Part shown: positions 35,343 through 44,504 of the stretch, piece after piece
How the letters are laid out: each line of letters begins with the position of its first letter
Numbering within the stretch: position 1 is the first letter of the stretch
Assembly: GCF_000420865.1 (NCBI RefSeq)
Contig: NZ_ATVT01000001.1
Coordinates: 371,997-435,996, forward strand
Reading direction: 5' to 3'
Length of the DNA stretch: 64,000 nucleotides
Source of the DNA: Butyrivibrio sp. XPD2006
GTDB taxonomy: Bacteria > Bacillota > Clostridia > Lachnospirales > Lachnospiraceae
The notes under the pieces: generated by a model
The model's database searches: none
Told to the model about the DNA's origin: nothing
The model's input: the letters and a program-made list of their open reading frames with translations, nothing else
Program-made: the position numbers and the translations under genes

Positions 35343-37115
35343 TTACGCCCTTGCATCAAAAGAGGCTGTGGACAGAATCGGGGTCTTCATGACATCCAGC
35401 ATCTCGTCTACTGCCGCGTCCTGACCGTCCATTTCATCGTGGAGCATCATTTTGACACTCATTGTATAGCCTCGTTTTTCAAGCCTTTCATTAAGAATAT
35501 GAATATTATCATTTATGAGATCCAGAATACTGTCATCTGCCACATAAAAGTTAGTAGCAACTTTGTTGTCTTTCATCTTTACATATACATCAAGGGGGCC
35601 AAGGTGCTCCATGTCCAGGTGAAGAACAGCGCTGACCGATCCGTCATCGGTCATCTTTTTATGCTTGTTACGATATACATAGAGATCGCCATGTACATTT
35701 TGACCTGTCATCTGAAGCGGAAGCTGAACATACTGGAACATGTGATTTAACTGATCCATGAAGTTTAAGTTGTTTTGAAGGTTATTTGCTGTTTGTCCAA
35801 GCTTTGATTCAGCTCCAAGATTTTGTTCAATAGCTGATGTCAGACCTTTAACCTGATTTCCCAGCCTTTGATACAGATTCTCAATATTCTCTTTTTTCTC
35901 AACTTCACCAGGCTTTATATGCCATTGTGAAGATATATTGTCTTTGAGAAGCTTGGTAAACTCATCTTTGGAAAAGACACTCTTCCATGCATCAGCAGAA
36001 GTCTGAGTGCTAGTGTCGGAGCTCTCAAATGCGGATGACAGCTCTTTTAACAGTTCTTTTTGCGCTGTTTCAAGGCGAGCTGTCGCTTCTGAGGTAGCGC
36101 CTTCCGGATTCTTGCTTACTTCCTTTAAGGCATTTTCGTAGTTTTTGATTGTTTCTTCAGGAATTCCAAGTTTTTTCAGGTCATTTACAAAACTGTCCGA
36201 TAAAATGTTTTTTCCCTGAAGCGCTGCGTCATTTTGAGCCTTAGCATCTTCATTTTGTATGGTAGATCCATTTTGAACAGGTGAATTTCCTTCTGAAGAT
36301 TCTTTTGCTATTTCTTCGGTTATTTCAGGATTAATCAGACTTTCTTCCGTTGCTTCTGCCAAGGCGTTGGTGTTTTGAGCGCCGGCAGCTTCCTGTGTTA
36401 CGGACACTGTTTCCTGGCCAGAAGTAATCTCTTCGCCTGAAAAGAGCTTTAGGACTGACCCGTAAAGATCAAGAGCCGCCTTGTCATTACCTGAAGCAGT
36501 AAGCTCTGAAAATGCATCGGGAAGCTCGTTCATTATATCTTCCATAGCTGAAGTAACCTGATGCTCGTAATTTTTATAGCTCTCAAACTGTACTATATTG
36601 TTTTCATTAATCGGAATTCCAAGACTCTTCATCTCAACCATTGTCGAAATTGAAGTATTTGGATTGGCAGAAAGGTTTTTGTTCATTTCAAGAAGAGCAT
36701 CCTTCCCAATGGGAAGTCCTGCTTCCATCATGTCCTTAACCATTTGAACGGTATCATTATTTATTTCAATACCGGCAGCTGTAAGCGCTTTAAGCGTACT
36801 CTGATCAATTGATGTGTTTTCATATAACGGAGTAATTGTCACTCCGCTTGCGCCATTTGATCTTACAGAAAAATTAAGAGTCTGGCCCTCTCTAAGGCCC
36901 ATTTCATCAGAAAGCTTAGCATTTATAACATTGTTGCCAACGCTGATTGTCGCAAGTCTCTCACCGCCTTCACCTTGTGAAACAGACACAACGGTACCCT
37001 GGATGGTAGATCCGGTTCTCAGATCTAAGGGCTTCTCAGCTGCTTTTTGATCTGTAAACCTGCTACCATCTATAATGACGGTATTTTGTTGAGATACATT
37101 ACTTATGACATTCAT
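35343..37115 (-). CDS. FliK-like C-terminal domain protein (YlqG type)
   Basis: The 590-residue protein has a low-complexity Gln/Ser/Glu/Asn-rich middle (about 230-390). Its C-terminal domain of about 110 residues resembles the FliK hook-length-control C-terminus: VSAVLHLDMEHLGPLDVYVKMKDNKVATNFYV, then long amphipathic helix text DSILDLINDNIHILNERLEKRGY. The N-terminus has an OB-like stretch (GSTIQGTVVSVSQGEGG). It overlaps rnhB by four bases and sits nine bases before the FlhB-like gene. Pairing of FliK-like and FlhB-C-like proteins mimics the export-switch pair of flagella. Its job outside flagella is unknown. Confidence 0.85.
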   Translation of the reverse strand: MNVISNVSQQNTVIIDGSRFTDQKAAEKPLDLRTGSTIQGTVVSVSQGEGGERLATISVGNNVINAKLSDEMGLREGQTLNFSVRSNGASGVTITPLYENTSIDQSTLKALTAAGIEINNDTVQMVKDMMEAGLPIGKDALLEMNKNLSANPNTSISTMVEMKSLGIPINENNIVQFESYKNYEHQVTSAMEDIMNELPDAFSELTASGNDKAALDLYGSVLKLFSGEEITSGQETVSVTQEAAGAQNTNALAEATEESLINPEITEEIAKESSEGNSPVQNGSTIQNEDAKAQNDAALQGKNILSDSFVNDLKKLGIPEETIKNYENALKEVSKNPEGATSEATARLETAQKELLKELSSAFESSDTSTQTSADAWKSVFSKDEFTKLLKDNISSQWHIKPGEVEKKENIENLYQRLGNQVKGLTSAIEQNLGAESKLGQTANNLQNNLNFMDQLNHMFQYVQLPLQMTGQNVHGDLYVYRNKHKKMTDDGSVSAVLHLDMEHLGPLDVYVKMKDNKVATNFYVADDSILDLINDNIHILNERLEKRGYTMSVKMMLHDEMDGQDAAVDEMLDVMKTPILSTASFDARA

Positions 37116-37765
37116 ACGAAGTTTCCTATAAATGACCTTCTATGTATTTCACAGGGACCGAACTCTTTTAGAGCTGCAATATGAGCAGCCGTACCATAAC
37201 CTTTGTTTGATTCAAAGGCATACTGAGGATATTTTAAAGCCATTTCCTTCATGACTCTGTCCCTTGTTACCTTTGCAATTATGCTGGCAGCTGCAATTGA
37301 AACGCTTTTAGCATCACCCTTAATAATAGAAATCTGCTTGTAATCTTCAAGCTGCGGTATATGCACAGCATCTATCAGAAGAGCTCCGGGTTTAACCTTG
37401 AGAGAGTTAACAGCCTTGGTCATAGCCTCAAATGTTGCCTGAAGGATATTTATCTCGTCAATTCTCTCGGGAGATGAACATCCTATGCCTACAGCTAAGG
37501 CCTTCTCCATGATAACATCATAAAGGGCCTCTCTCTTTTTTTCGGATAATTTCTTGGAATCATTAAGATATAAGATTTCTTCATTCGGATCAAGGATTAC
37601 GGCAGCTGCATAGACAGGTCCTGCCAGAGGGCCTCTGCCAACTTCATCTATACCGCATAAAAGACCGTACTGAGCATTTTCTCTTTCATACTTGCTAAGC
37701 TCATATGTACGTGCTCTCTCCTTGTTTAGTGCGTCTATTTTCTTCTGTTCTGAGGCTGATGGCAT
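37112..37765 (-). CDS. rnhB: Ribonuclease HII
   Basis: RNase HII removes RNA primers and single ribonucleotides from DNA. The 217-residue protein has the signature GIDEVGRGPLAGPVYAAAVIL (Asp-Glu metal pair), DSKKLSEKKRE, and IAAASIIAKVTRD, with the later Asp ligand in LLIDAV. It sits between lepB and the FliK-like gene and overlaps both (TAATG and ATGA), as in the Bacillus rplS-lepB-ylqF-rnhB-ylqG order. Confidence 0.96.
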   Translation of the reverse strand: MPSASEQKKIDALNKERARTYELSKYERENAQYGLLCGIDEVGRGPLAGPVYAAAVILDPNEEILYLNDSKKLSEKKREALYDVIMEKALAVGIGCSSPERIDEINILQATFEAMTKAVNSLKVKPGALLIDAVHIPQLEDYKQISIIKGDAKSVSIAAASIIAKVTRDRVMKEMALKYPQYAFESNKGYGTAAHIAALKEFGPCEIHRRSFIGNFV

Positions 37766-38298
37766 TATTCTACACCCCCAAAACTTGAGAATGGATAGAT
37801 TCTGATAAAGGCTTTACCAAGGAAATCTTTCTTTTTAATACTGCCAACAGTAATATCACGGCTGTCCATACTGTGATTTCTGTTATCTCCCATGACAAAG
37901 TACTCATCCGGTCCGAGCTTGACGCCATCAATCGCCCTTCCGGGGTCAAGAATTACTTCAGCTCCGTAGGTTTCTACAAGCTGTGTGTCATTTATATAGA
38001 TATTACCATCGGTATCTATTCTTACGGTTTCACCAGGGAGTCCGATTATACGTTTTATAAAATACTGTCTGTTTCCATACTGATAAGGGAAAATAACTAT
38101 ATCGTATCGTTTTGGATCTGAGAATCTGTATGTAACCTTATCTACCAGAAGCGAGTCTCTGTCATGAAGAGTAGGCTCCATCGACTGTCCGCTTACTTCT
38201 GTTCTCTGAGCAATAAAAGTTATAAATAGAAATGTAAGAGCAAAAATTACAAGCAGGTATAGTACTGTACTAAGAATTTCCTTTAGAACTTTATTCAT
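37765..38298 (-). CDS. lepB: Type I signal peptidase
   Basis: The 177-residue protein has one N-terminal membrane anchor (LSTVLYLLVIFALTFLFITFI). The Ser of SGQSMEPTL and the Lys of YFIKRIIGLPGE form the catalytic dyad. The C-terminal MGDNRNHSMDSRD box follows. It processes secretory pre-proteins at the outer membrane face. A second paralogue lies on the other side of rbgA. Confidence 0.95.
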   Translation of the reverse strand: MNKVLKEILSTVLYLLVIFALTFLFITFIAQRTEVSGQSMEPTLHDRDSLLVDKVTYRFSDPKRYDIVIFPYQYGNRQYFIKRIIGLPGETVRIDTDGNIYINDTQLVETYGAEVILDPGRAIDGVKLGPDEYFVMGDNRNHSMDSRDITVGSIKKKDFLGKAFIRIYPFSSFGGVE

Positions 38299-38328
38299 GT
38301 CTTATCTCTTTTCTGTGCTGTGCACTTT

Positions 38329-39201
38329 TTATGGTCTTTCTATTGATAATCTTCCCAATCTTCCATTTCTGAAATCATCAAGAATAAGCGCGGATGCTCT
38401 CTCTATATCCGGCAAAGCTCCCTGTTTGATAAGCTTTCTGCTTTCAGCAATTGCTGATAAAACAGCACTTAAAGGTGTCGCGTATTGTTCTTCTTCAAAC
38501 TTTGCTATCTGTTCGTCTGTAATATTGTATTTCGATTTGATTACATCCGGATAAAGCTCTTTTAAAATCTTTATCAGCTCACAGGCAAGCTCTGTAGTAT
38601 CAAGGTTCTCATCGTTCATTGAACCTATGAGTGCGAGATGGAGACCAACGGTTTCATCTTCAAACTTGGGCCAGAGAATACCGGGGGTATCAAGAAGCTG
38701 CATATTCTTGCCAAGAGATATCCACTGTTTACCTTTTGTAACACCGGGTTTATTTCCTGTTTTGGCAGAAGATCTACCGGATAGTTTATTTATGAATGTG
38801 GATTTACCTACATTGGGAATACCTGCAACCATTGCTCTTATAGGTCTTCCCACAATGCCTCTTTTCTTGTCTCGCTCTATCTTTTCAGCACAAGCCTTCA
38901 GGATAAGATCTTTTACTTTGCCGGCTTCGTTGCCTGTCTTGGAATTCATTTCAAGAACATACATGCCCTGTGACTGATAAAGATCCCGCCACTTTGCTGT
39001 AACTTCCGGGTCAGCAAGATCTGCTTTGTTAAGGATCACAAGCCTGAATTTATTCTTGCCCAGTTCATCTATATCCGGGTTTCTGCCTGAAGCAGGTATC
39101 CGGGCGTCAGTAAGTTCAATTATTATATCGATCAGTTTGATGTTTTCCTGCATCATTCTGATCGCTTTTGTCATATGACCGGGATACCACTGATAATTCA
39201 T
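38329..39201 (-). CDS. rbgA: Ribosome biogenesis GTPase RbgA (YlqF)
   Basis: This is a circularly permuted GTPase required for late 50S assembly. The 290-residue protein starts MNYQWYPGHMTKAI, then shows the permuted motif order: ILNKADLAD (G4) first, GIPNVGKSTFINKL (G1) in the middle, and LLDTPGILWPKFED (G3) after. A C-terminal ANTAR-like helical domain completes it. It is flanked by two signal peptidase genes. Confidence 0.96.
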   Translation of the reverse strand: MNYQWYPGHMTKAIRMMQENIKLIDIIIELTDARIPASGRNPDIDELGKNKFRLVILNKADLADPEVTAKWRDLYQSQGMYVLEMNSKTGNEAGKVKDLILKACAEKIERDKKRGIVGRPIRAMVAGIPNVGKSTFINKLSGRSSAKTGNKPGVTKGKQWISLGKNMQLLDTPGILWPKFEDETVGLHLALIGSMNDENLDTTELACELIKILKELYPDVIKSKYNITDEQIAKFEEEQYATPLSAVLSAIAESRKLIKQGALPDIERASALILDDFRNGRLGRLSIERP

Positions 39202-39215
39202 AAATCTACCCTTCC

Positions 39216-39815
39216 TTAATAGTGATTTAATATCGGTCCGCCACGATAATCTTCAAACTTCAGTTTGAACCATGCCTTTCCGACAATCATGCCGGACTTG
39301 ACGATACCGATATTTGCACTTCTTGAATCCTCAGAGCTGTTTCGGTTATCTCCAAGAACGAAATATTCGCCGCTTTGCAGTTTGATCGGATTAGCAGCTA
39401 TCCCTGCATCTTCCATTTTATCATACAAATCGCTATCTTCCATCTTTAACTCGTCATTGACGTATAAGCTTCCGTCAATGATCTGTACCTTATCTCCGGG
39501 AGTAGCCACTATTCTCTTTACATAATAATGGGAATTTACATTGCCGTTTGGCAAAAATACGATTATATCACCTGTTTTGGGGCTTATAATCTTAGAAAGC
39601 GCTCTGTCTATAAGTACTGCCTGTCCGTTTTTCAGCGTAGGCTGCATTGAATCACCTATCACCTTGACCTGCATACCGAAGGCAAATACAAGCGCTGTTG
39701 CAATGACAATTGCAAGAAGTGTAACAAAGATCCATGAAAAGATCTCACGTATAAGCTTTGAGGTTATTCTTTTTTTCTTCTGGTGAAATGTAAAAGTATT
39801 CCGTCTTGATCTCAT
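39216..39815 (-). CDS. lepB: Type I signal peptidase (second copy)
   Basis: The 199-residue protein has a basic start (MRSRRNTFTF), one membrane segment (VTLLAIVIATALVFAFGM), the Ser of GDSMQPTL, the Lys of YYVKRIVATPGD, and LGDNRNSSEDSRS. It is about 40% similar by eye to the neighbouring copy, with both dyad residues present. It is separated from rplS by a hairpin at 39845-39874. Two copies may divide substrates between them; that is inference. Confidence 0.94.
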   Translation of the reverse strand: MRSRRNTFTFHQKKKRITSKLIREIFSWIFVTLLAIVIATALVFAFGMQVKVIGDSMQPTLKNGQAVLIDRALSKIISPKTGDIIVFLPNGNVNSHYYVKRIVATPGDKVQIIDGSLYVNDELKMEDSDLYDKMEDAGIAANPIKLQSGEYFVLGDNRNSSEDSRSANIGIVKSGMIVGKAWFKLKFEDYRGGPILNHY

Positions 39816-39844
39816 ATTTACCTCTAAATAAACTTATAACGTAA

Positions 39845-39874
39845 AAGGGCAATTACTAAATAGTAACTGCCCTT
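39845..39874 (-). terminator. Hairpin between rplS and lepB (attenuator or terminator)
   Basis: AAGGGCAGTTACTA and TAGTAATTGCCCTT (minus) form a near-perfect stem with a two-base tip and TTTTACG after it. The short T-run suggests partial termination, which would keep ribosomal-protein mRNA more abundant than the downstream peptidase and GTPase genes. Confidence 0.75.
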
Positions 39875-39885
39875 CAAAAAACATA

Positions 39886-40236
39886 TTATCTGGTAACAAG
39901 CTCCTTAACCTTAGCCTTCTTACCTGTAAGTCCCTTAAGGTAGTTCAGCTTAGCTCTTCTTACCTTACCTCTTCTAACAACCTCTACCTTCTCAACGATA
40001 GGTGAGTGAAGTGGCCATGTCTTCTCTACGCCAACACCGTAAGACTCTTTTCTTACTGTGAAGGTTGTACGGTTGCTACCGCCCTGGATCTTCTTGACAG
40101 TTCCTTCGAAAACCTGAACTCTTTCACGGTTTCCTTCCTTGATCTTAGCGTGTACTCTTACAGTATCACCTGTGTGGAACTGAGGCGCGTTAGCGTTCAG
40201 CTGCTCTTTCTCGAGCTCTTCGATAATAGTACTCAT
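39886..40236 (-). CDS. rplS: 50S ribosomal protein L19
   Basis: L19 lies at the 30S-50S interface. The 116-residue protein shows [51 protein letters not shown] and [21 protein letters not shown], the full family pattern. I chose the ATG at 40236 ([12 protein letters not shown]), preceded by AGGAGA. A longer TTG start would read through the ribosome site. Transcription probably begins at the promoter at 40317-40346. Confidence 0.97.
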   Translation of the reverse strand: MSTIIEELEKEQLNANAPQFHTGDTVRVHAKIKEGNRERVQVFEGTVKKIQGGSNRTTFTVRKESYGVGVEKTWPLHSPIVEKVEVVRRGKVRRAKLNYLKGLTGKKAKVKELVTR

Positions 40237-40251
40237 ATCTTTTCTCCTATT

Positions 40252-40302
40252 CAATGGACGTTCTTAAATGTATCTTATGTACATCAGAGGACCGTCTGAT
40301 TG
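40252..40302 (-). promoter_or_regulatory. Structured rplS leader, possible L19 leader element
   Basis: In the 5' leader (minus strand) CAATCAGACG at the 5' side can pair with CGTCCATTG near the ribosome site with one bulge. Inside it ATGTA pairs with TACAT. This two-part hairpin next to the ribosome site resembles autoregulatory ribosomal-protein leaders. I cannot confirm that it fits the known Bacillus L19 leader family. Confidence 0.45.
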
Positions 40303-40316
40303 TCACAACGCATTTT

Positions 40317-40346
40317 AATATAACATATTATACGTGCATCCGTCAA
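40317..40346 (-). promoter_or_regulatory. Promoter of the rplS operon
   Basis: TTGACG (40341-40346) and TATATT (40317-40322), minus strand, are separated by 18 bases; a second TATAAT lies inside the spacer. The -35 overlaps the cdd stop codon, so the ribosomal-protein operon starts right at the end of the nucleoside operon. Confidence 0.75.
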
Positions 40347-40762
40347 CCCAAAAGATTATCGGGTGTGAATCTTTCAGGAACAAGATCTGTAAGAGTATAT
40401 TCTTTATATTCAGTTGATGATTTTACAAGGATGATTTTAAAATCATCTTTGCAGAATTCGCTCATAACCTGTCTGCACACTCCACACGGAGGACAGTAAT
40501 CCAGCTCTTTGGCATCTTCTTTGCCACCGGCAATGGCGATTGCTTTGAATTCCCTCATTCCTTCGCTTATTGCCTTAAAAAACGCTGTTCTCTCTGCACA
40601 GTTAGTTGGTGTATAAGATGCATTCTCAATGTTGCAGCCGGTATATATCTTGCCGTCTGCTCCAAGAAGAGCTGCTCCGACATTAAAATGAGAGTATGGA
40701 GTGTAGCTCATCTTGCGCATAGAAAGAGCTGTATCTATTAATTCCTGTAATTGTGTATCCAT
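40343..40762 (-). CDS. cdd: Cytidine deaminase
   Basis: This tetrameric zinc enzyme converts cytidine and deoxycytidine to uridine and deoxyuridine. The 139-residue protein has FNVGAALLG, TGCNIENASYTPTNCAERTAFFKA (Cys zinc ligand with catalytic Glu) and CPPCGVCRQVM (two more Cys ligands), the Cys3 type. I chose the ATG at 40762 (MDTQLQELIDTA); longer in-frame starts run into the upstream permease gene and add non-family sequence. It is the last gene of the nucleoside salvage operon. Confidence 0.95.
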   Translation of the reverse strand: MDTQLQELIDTALSMRKMSYTPYSHFNVGAALLGADGKIYTGCNIENASYTPTNCAERTAFFKAISEGMREFKAIAIAGGKEDAKELDYCPPCGVCRQVMSEFCKDDFKIILVKSSTEYKEYTLTDLVPERFTPDNLLG

Positions 40763-40775
40763 AATTGTTTCTTTA

Positions 40776-41717
40776 TTACCTCGATCCCTTGTCGTAAGGA
40801 ATTCCTTCTGCCTTAGGCGCTCTTGAATTGGATGATGTAAATGCAAGAACGATAAGTGAAATGATATAAGGCATCATGTTGTATACCGAGCCCGGAATAT
40901 TAAGAGCTGCAAGGAAGTCGAAGCCTGAATATACGTTTGAAAGAGCTCTGAAGAAACCGAATAACAGAGCTGCAAGGCCGATATTTATAGGCTTCCACTG
41001 TCCGAAGATCATAACAGCAAGTGCAAGGAAACCAAATCCGGCAACACCCACCTCAAACTTCCATTCGCTGACACCGGCGGTGATATAAACAATACCGCCG
41101 ATTCCTGCGAGCATACCTGAAATAAGTACACCTGCCCAGCGCATCTTATAAACATTGATACCAACTGAATCAGCAGCCTGAGGATGCTCACCGCAAGCCA
41201 TAAGTCTAAGACCGAATCTTGTCTTGTAGAGAATGATATATGCAAGAATAAGCATGATCAGAGCTACAAGCATGAACCAGTTGAACTGGAATGATCCGAT
41301 ATTCTTAACTAGAGCCTTCTTAGTTGCCATGTACTGAACGGTTGATGAAACGTTATCAGGGTTCTCTGCCATATTGATTGACTTAACAATAACTGTTGCT
41401 GCAGCTGCTGCGAGCATATTAAGAGCAGTTCCGACAAGTGTCTGGTCAGCTTTTAAGTTTATGCAGGCAACGGCAAGAAGAACCGAATACAATACACCAC
41501 AAACTATTGATGCCGCTAAAACAGCAAGCAAAATGAGTGCCTTGGGAGTACTGGGGTCAATATACTTAAGAGTAAGCGCACCACCAAGAGCTCCGATTAC
41601 CATGATACCTTCAAGTCCGAGGTTAATAACACCTGAATGTTCTGAGAAACATCCTCCAAGTGCTACCAGAATAAGAACCGATGCAAATAAAAGTGTGTAT
41701 TGAAGAAGCAGTACCAT
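40776..41717 (-). CDS. ABC transporter permease, nucleoside uptake (NupQ/YufQ type)
   Basis: The 313-residue membrane protein has about eight to nine hydrophobic segments and the conserved start LGGCFSEHSGVINLGLEGIM, typical of the branched-chain-like permease family used by BMP/PnrA-type nucleoside importers. The first Met overlaps the stop of the other permease by one base. The operon context with cdd and udp supports nucleosides as substrate. Confidence 0.9.
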   Translation of the reverse strand: MVLLLQYTLLFASVLILVALGGCFSEHSGVINLGLEGIMVIGALGGALTLKYIDPSTPKALILLAVLAASIVCGVLYSVLLAVACINLKADQTLVGTALNMLAAAAATVIVKSINMAENPDNVSSTVQYMATKKALVKNIGSFQFNWFMLVALIMLILAYIILYKTRFGLRLMACGEHPQAADSVGINVYKMRWAGVLISGMLAGIGGIVYITAGVSEWKFEVGVAGFGFLALAVMIFGQWKPINIGLAALLFGFFRALSNVYSGFDFLAALNIPGSVYNMMPYIISLIVLAFTSSNSRAPKAEGIPYDKGSR

Positions 41718-42868
41718 TAGTTCTTACCTCCTTCCTCTTTATTTGCTTTTGCAATTGGCTTTTGTTTCTCTCTCTCATTTCTTGCTCTCAAATAGCTGTT
41801 GAGATGAAGCTTGAAGAAAAGAACAAAACCGCAAAGGTAGATAATGATTGCAGAAATAAAGTCTGAAATCTGTGAAGGATATACGTTCTTATCAAGGTAT
41901 GAACCTCCACTTGTAATATGCTGAATAAAGTATGATGCAAAAATTGTTCCTATAGGGTCAAGTCCGCCGAGGAATGTAGCAGCGATTCCGTTAAAGCCCA
42001 TGCTCGGTACCGAGGACTGAGTTACTGACCACTGCTCATATCCTGAAAGGAATAAGAACGCTGCACCAAGTCCTGCAAGAGCACCACCAATGAAAAGTGT
42101 TATGATGACGTTCTTTTTCTCTTTCATTCCGCTGTATCTTGCAGCATCTTTGGCAATACCGGTTGCACGGATCTCATATCCGAATACGGTTTTGCTGAGG
42201 ATCACCTTAAGTACAATTGCAATGATAACAGCAAGCGGAATAGCTATTGTTACATACTTATTGTTTGAAAAGAGCTTTTCCATTCCAAGTGAAGGAAGAA
42301 GCGCACCCGGATTGGTGCTTGCAAGCTGTACTGTATAAGGGCTCGCTGTCTCTTTTACACCTGAAAGAAGCATATTTACGGAATAAAGGCCAATCCAGTT
42401 GAGCATGATGCCTGAAATAACCTCGTTAACATTAAGGTAAGACTTAAGAAGTCCTACAATGATTCCGAATACACCACCGGCTACAAATGCTGCAATAAGA
42501 CAGATAGGCCATGGAAGGTTAAGGGCGAGCGCACAGTAAAGAGCTGCTCCTGCACCTGCTACATACTGGCCTGCTGCACCGATATTGAACAGACCTGCCT
42601 GATAACAGAACTGAATTGAAAGTGCACACATAAGAAGAGGTGCAGCTTTTACAAGTGTGTTACCAAGGTACTTCATTGCAGCCTTGGGCGATGGATATGT
42701 AAAATAGTTCTTAAGAATTGTAATTATGGCTTCTGTCGCACCCTTGGGATTGATAATAAGAAGTGCAACGTAACCAACAAGCAGTCCGATAACAATACAT
42801 AAAAGCGCAGCCAGTGTGGACTGAACAGCAGGCTTTGAAAGGAAGCTTTGTTTTTCCTTGTTATTCAT
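41717..42868 (-). CDS. ABC transporter permease, nucleoside uptake (NupP/YufP type)
   Basis: The 383-residue membrane protein has about nine to ten hydrophobic segments, with AGLFNIGAAGQYVAGAGAALY in the middle, the family hallmark, and a basic C-terminal tail. It overlaps both neighbours by one base (TAATG). It forms the membrane channel with the second permease. Confidence 0.9.
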   Translation of the reverse strand: MNNKEKQSFLSKPAVQSTLAALLCIVIGLLVGYVALLIINPKGATEAIITILKNYFTYPSPKAAMKYLGNTLVKAAPLLMCALSIQFCYQAGLFNIGAAGQYVAGAGAALYCALALNLPWPICLIAAFVAGGVFGIIVGLLKSYLNVNEVISGIMLNWIGLYSVNMLLSGVKETASPYTVQLASTNPGALLPSLGMEKLFSNNKYVTIAIPLAVIIAIVLKVILSKTVFGYEIRATGIAKDAARYSGMKEKKNVIITLFIGGALAGLGAAFLFLSGYEQWSVTQSSVPSMGFNGIAATFLGGLDPIGTIFASYFIQHITSGGSYLDKNVYPSQISDFISAIIIYLCGFVLFFKLHLNSYLRARNEREKQKPIAKANKEEGGKN

Positions 42869-44427
42869 TATGCTCCCACCTCCTGTCTCTTAGCACCGGC
42901 CATGTAAAGTCCGAGTTCTTCCGGTGTTGTCTTTTTAGGGTCAAATTCTCCTACAATCTCACCCTCATACATTACAAGTATTCTGTCTGATACACTCATA
43001 ACTTCTTCAAGCTCCAGAGAAACAAGAAGTACCGCATGTCCTTCATCTCTCTGCTTGATAAGCTGTTTATGAATATACTCAATAGCTCCTACATCTAGAC
43101 CTCTTGTAGGCTGAACAGCAATAAGAAGATCGGGATTCTTGTCTATTTCTCTTGCGATAATAGCTTTCTGCTGGTTACCGCCTGACATTGAACGGGCAAT
43201 TGTGGGTGCACCCTGTCCGGATCTGATATCGTACTGTTCAATGAGTTTTTCGGCGTATTTATTGATTTCAGCCTTTTTAAGGAAACCTGCCTTGGTTGAG
43301 AATTCAGGCTCAAAGTATCTCTGAAGCACAAGATTGTATGCCAGAGAGTAATCCATTACAAGACCGTGTTTGTGTCTGTCTTCAGGAATATGGCTCATTC
43401 CGTGAGTTGATCTCTCCCTGATTGAAGCATGAGTAATATCTCTTCCGGAAAGAGTTATCTTGCCGCTTGTGCAATTCTCAAGGCCCGAAAGTCCGTAAAC
43501 AAGCTCAGTCTGACCGTTACCATCGATACCTGCGATGCATACAATCTCCCCGGCTCTTACATCAAAGGACACGTTCTTAACAGCATTGTTGTGGTGAAGC
43601 TTGCTGGGAACAGTCATGTTCTCAACGTGAAGAATTACTTCTCCGGGTTCTTTATCTTCCTTGGTTGCAACAAGCTGAACATCACGACCAACCATCATTC
43701 TTGAAAGTTCGTCCTGATTTGTATCTGCTATATTTACAGTACCGATGTACTTACCTCTTCTGAGAACGCTGCATCTGTCAGCAACTGCCATGATCTCAGC
43801 AAGTTTATGAGAAATAAACAGTATAGACTTACCTTCCTTGGAGAGGTTTCTCATGATCTCCATGAGCTCATCGATCTCTGCAGGTGTAAGAACAGCTGTA
43901 GGCTCATCAAAAATAAGAATCTCATTATCTCTGTAGAGCATCTTTAGAATCTCGGTTCTCTGCTGCATTCCTACTGTTATATCTTCAATCTTGGCATCCG
44001 GATCTACCTTAAGGCCATACTTATCAGAGAGTTCAAGGACCTTTTTCCTTGCCTCTTCCTTCTGTAAAAAGCCATATTTGGTCGTCTCGTCTCCAAGAAT
44101 GATGTTGTCAAGTACTGTAAAGCACTGGACAAGTTTGAAATGCTGATGCACCATTCCGATTCCGAGGTCGTTGGCGTCATTTGGATTATTGATCTTAACC
44201 TCGACACCATCCTTTTTGATAATACCTTCTTCTGCCTGGTACAAACCAAACAGAACGCTCATAAGGGTAGACTTTCCTGCTCCGTTTTCCCCAAGCAGTG
44301 CATGAATCTCGCCTTTTTTGAGCTGTACTGTAACATTATCATTAGCTATGATTCCGGGGAATCTCTTGGTAATGTTCAGCATCTCGATAGCATATTCGCT
44401 GTTTCCTGCCACCTGTTTTTCCTCCAC
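42868..44427 (-). CDS. ABC transporter ATP-binding protein with two NBDs, nucleoside uptake (NupO/YufO type)
   Basis: The 519-residue cytoplasmic protein has two ATPase halves. The first has LLGENGAGKSTLMSVLFG, DITVGMQQRTEILKML and ILIFDEPTAVLTP. The second has GIDGNGQTELVYGLSG, in which the usual Walker A GKT/S is altered to GQTE, and SMSGGNQQKAIIARE and LLIAVQPTRGLDVG, the degenerate pattern normal for sugar/nucleoside importer fusions. It lies 77 bases after the binding-protein gene, with a terminator in between. Confidence 0.93.
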   Translation of the reverse strand: MEEKQVAGNSEYAIEMLNITKRFPGIIANDNVTVQLKKGEIHALLGENGAGKSTLMSVLFGLYQAEEGIIKKDGVEVKINNPNDANDLGIGMVHQHFKLVQCFTVLDNIILGDETTKYGFLQKEEARKKVLELSDKYGLKVDPDAKIEDITVGMQQRTEILKMLYRDNEILIFDEPTAVLTPAEIDELMEIMRNLSKEGKSILFISHKLAEIMAVADRCSVLRRGKYIGTVNIADTNQDELSRMMVGRDVQLVATKEDKEPGEVILHVENMTVPSKLHHNNAVKNVSFDVRAGEIVCIAGIDGNGQTELVYGLSGLENCTSGKITLSGRDITHASIRERSTHGMSHIPEDRHKHGLVMDYSLAYNLVLQRYFEPEFSTKAGFLKKAEINKYAEKLIEQYDIRSGQGAPTIARSMSGGNQQKAIIAREIDKNPDLLIAVQPTRGLDVGAIEYIHKQLIKQRDEGHAVLLVSLELEEVMSVSDRILVMYEGEIVGEFDPKKTTPEELGLYMAGAKRQEVGA

Positions 44428-44451
44428 ACATTAATAGTTTTGCTTTTGTCG

Positions 44452-44488
44452 AAAAAAGGCCGGAAGACTATGAATCCACCGGCCCTTA
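44452..44488 (-). terminator. Hairpin after the binding-lipoprotein gene
   Basis: GGCCGG and CCGGCC (plus flanking A-T and G-T pairs) form a stem with a 15-base loop followed by TTTTTTC on the minus strand. Partial termination here would keep the binding lipoprotein more abundant than the ATPase and permeases, as is usual in ABC operons. Confidence 0.8.
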
Positions 44489-44504
44489 TTAACTTAGGGA
44501 ATAA

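Noticed and set aside
40763..40846. Longer N-terminus for cytidine deaminase
   Set aside because: The extra 28 residues overlap the upstream permease gene and do not resemble the family.
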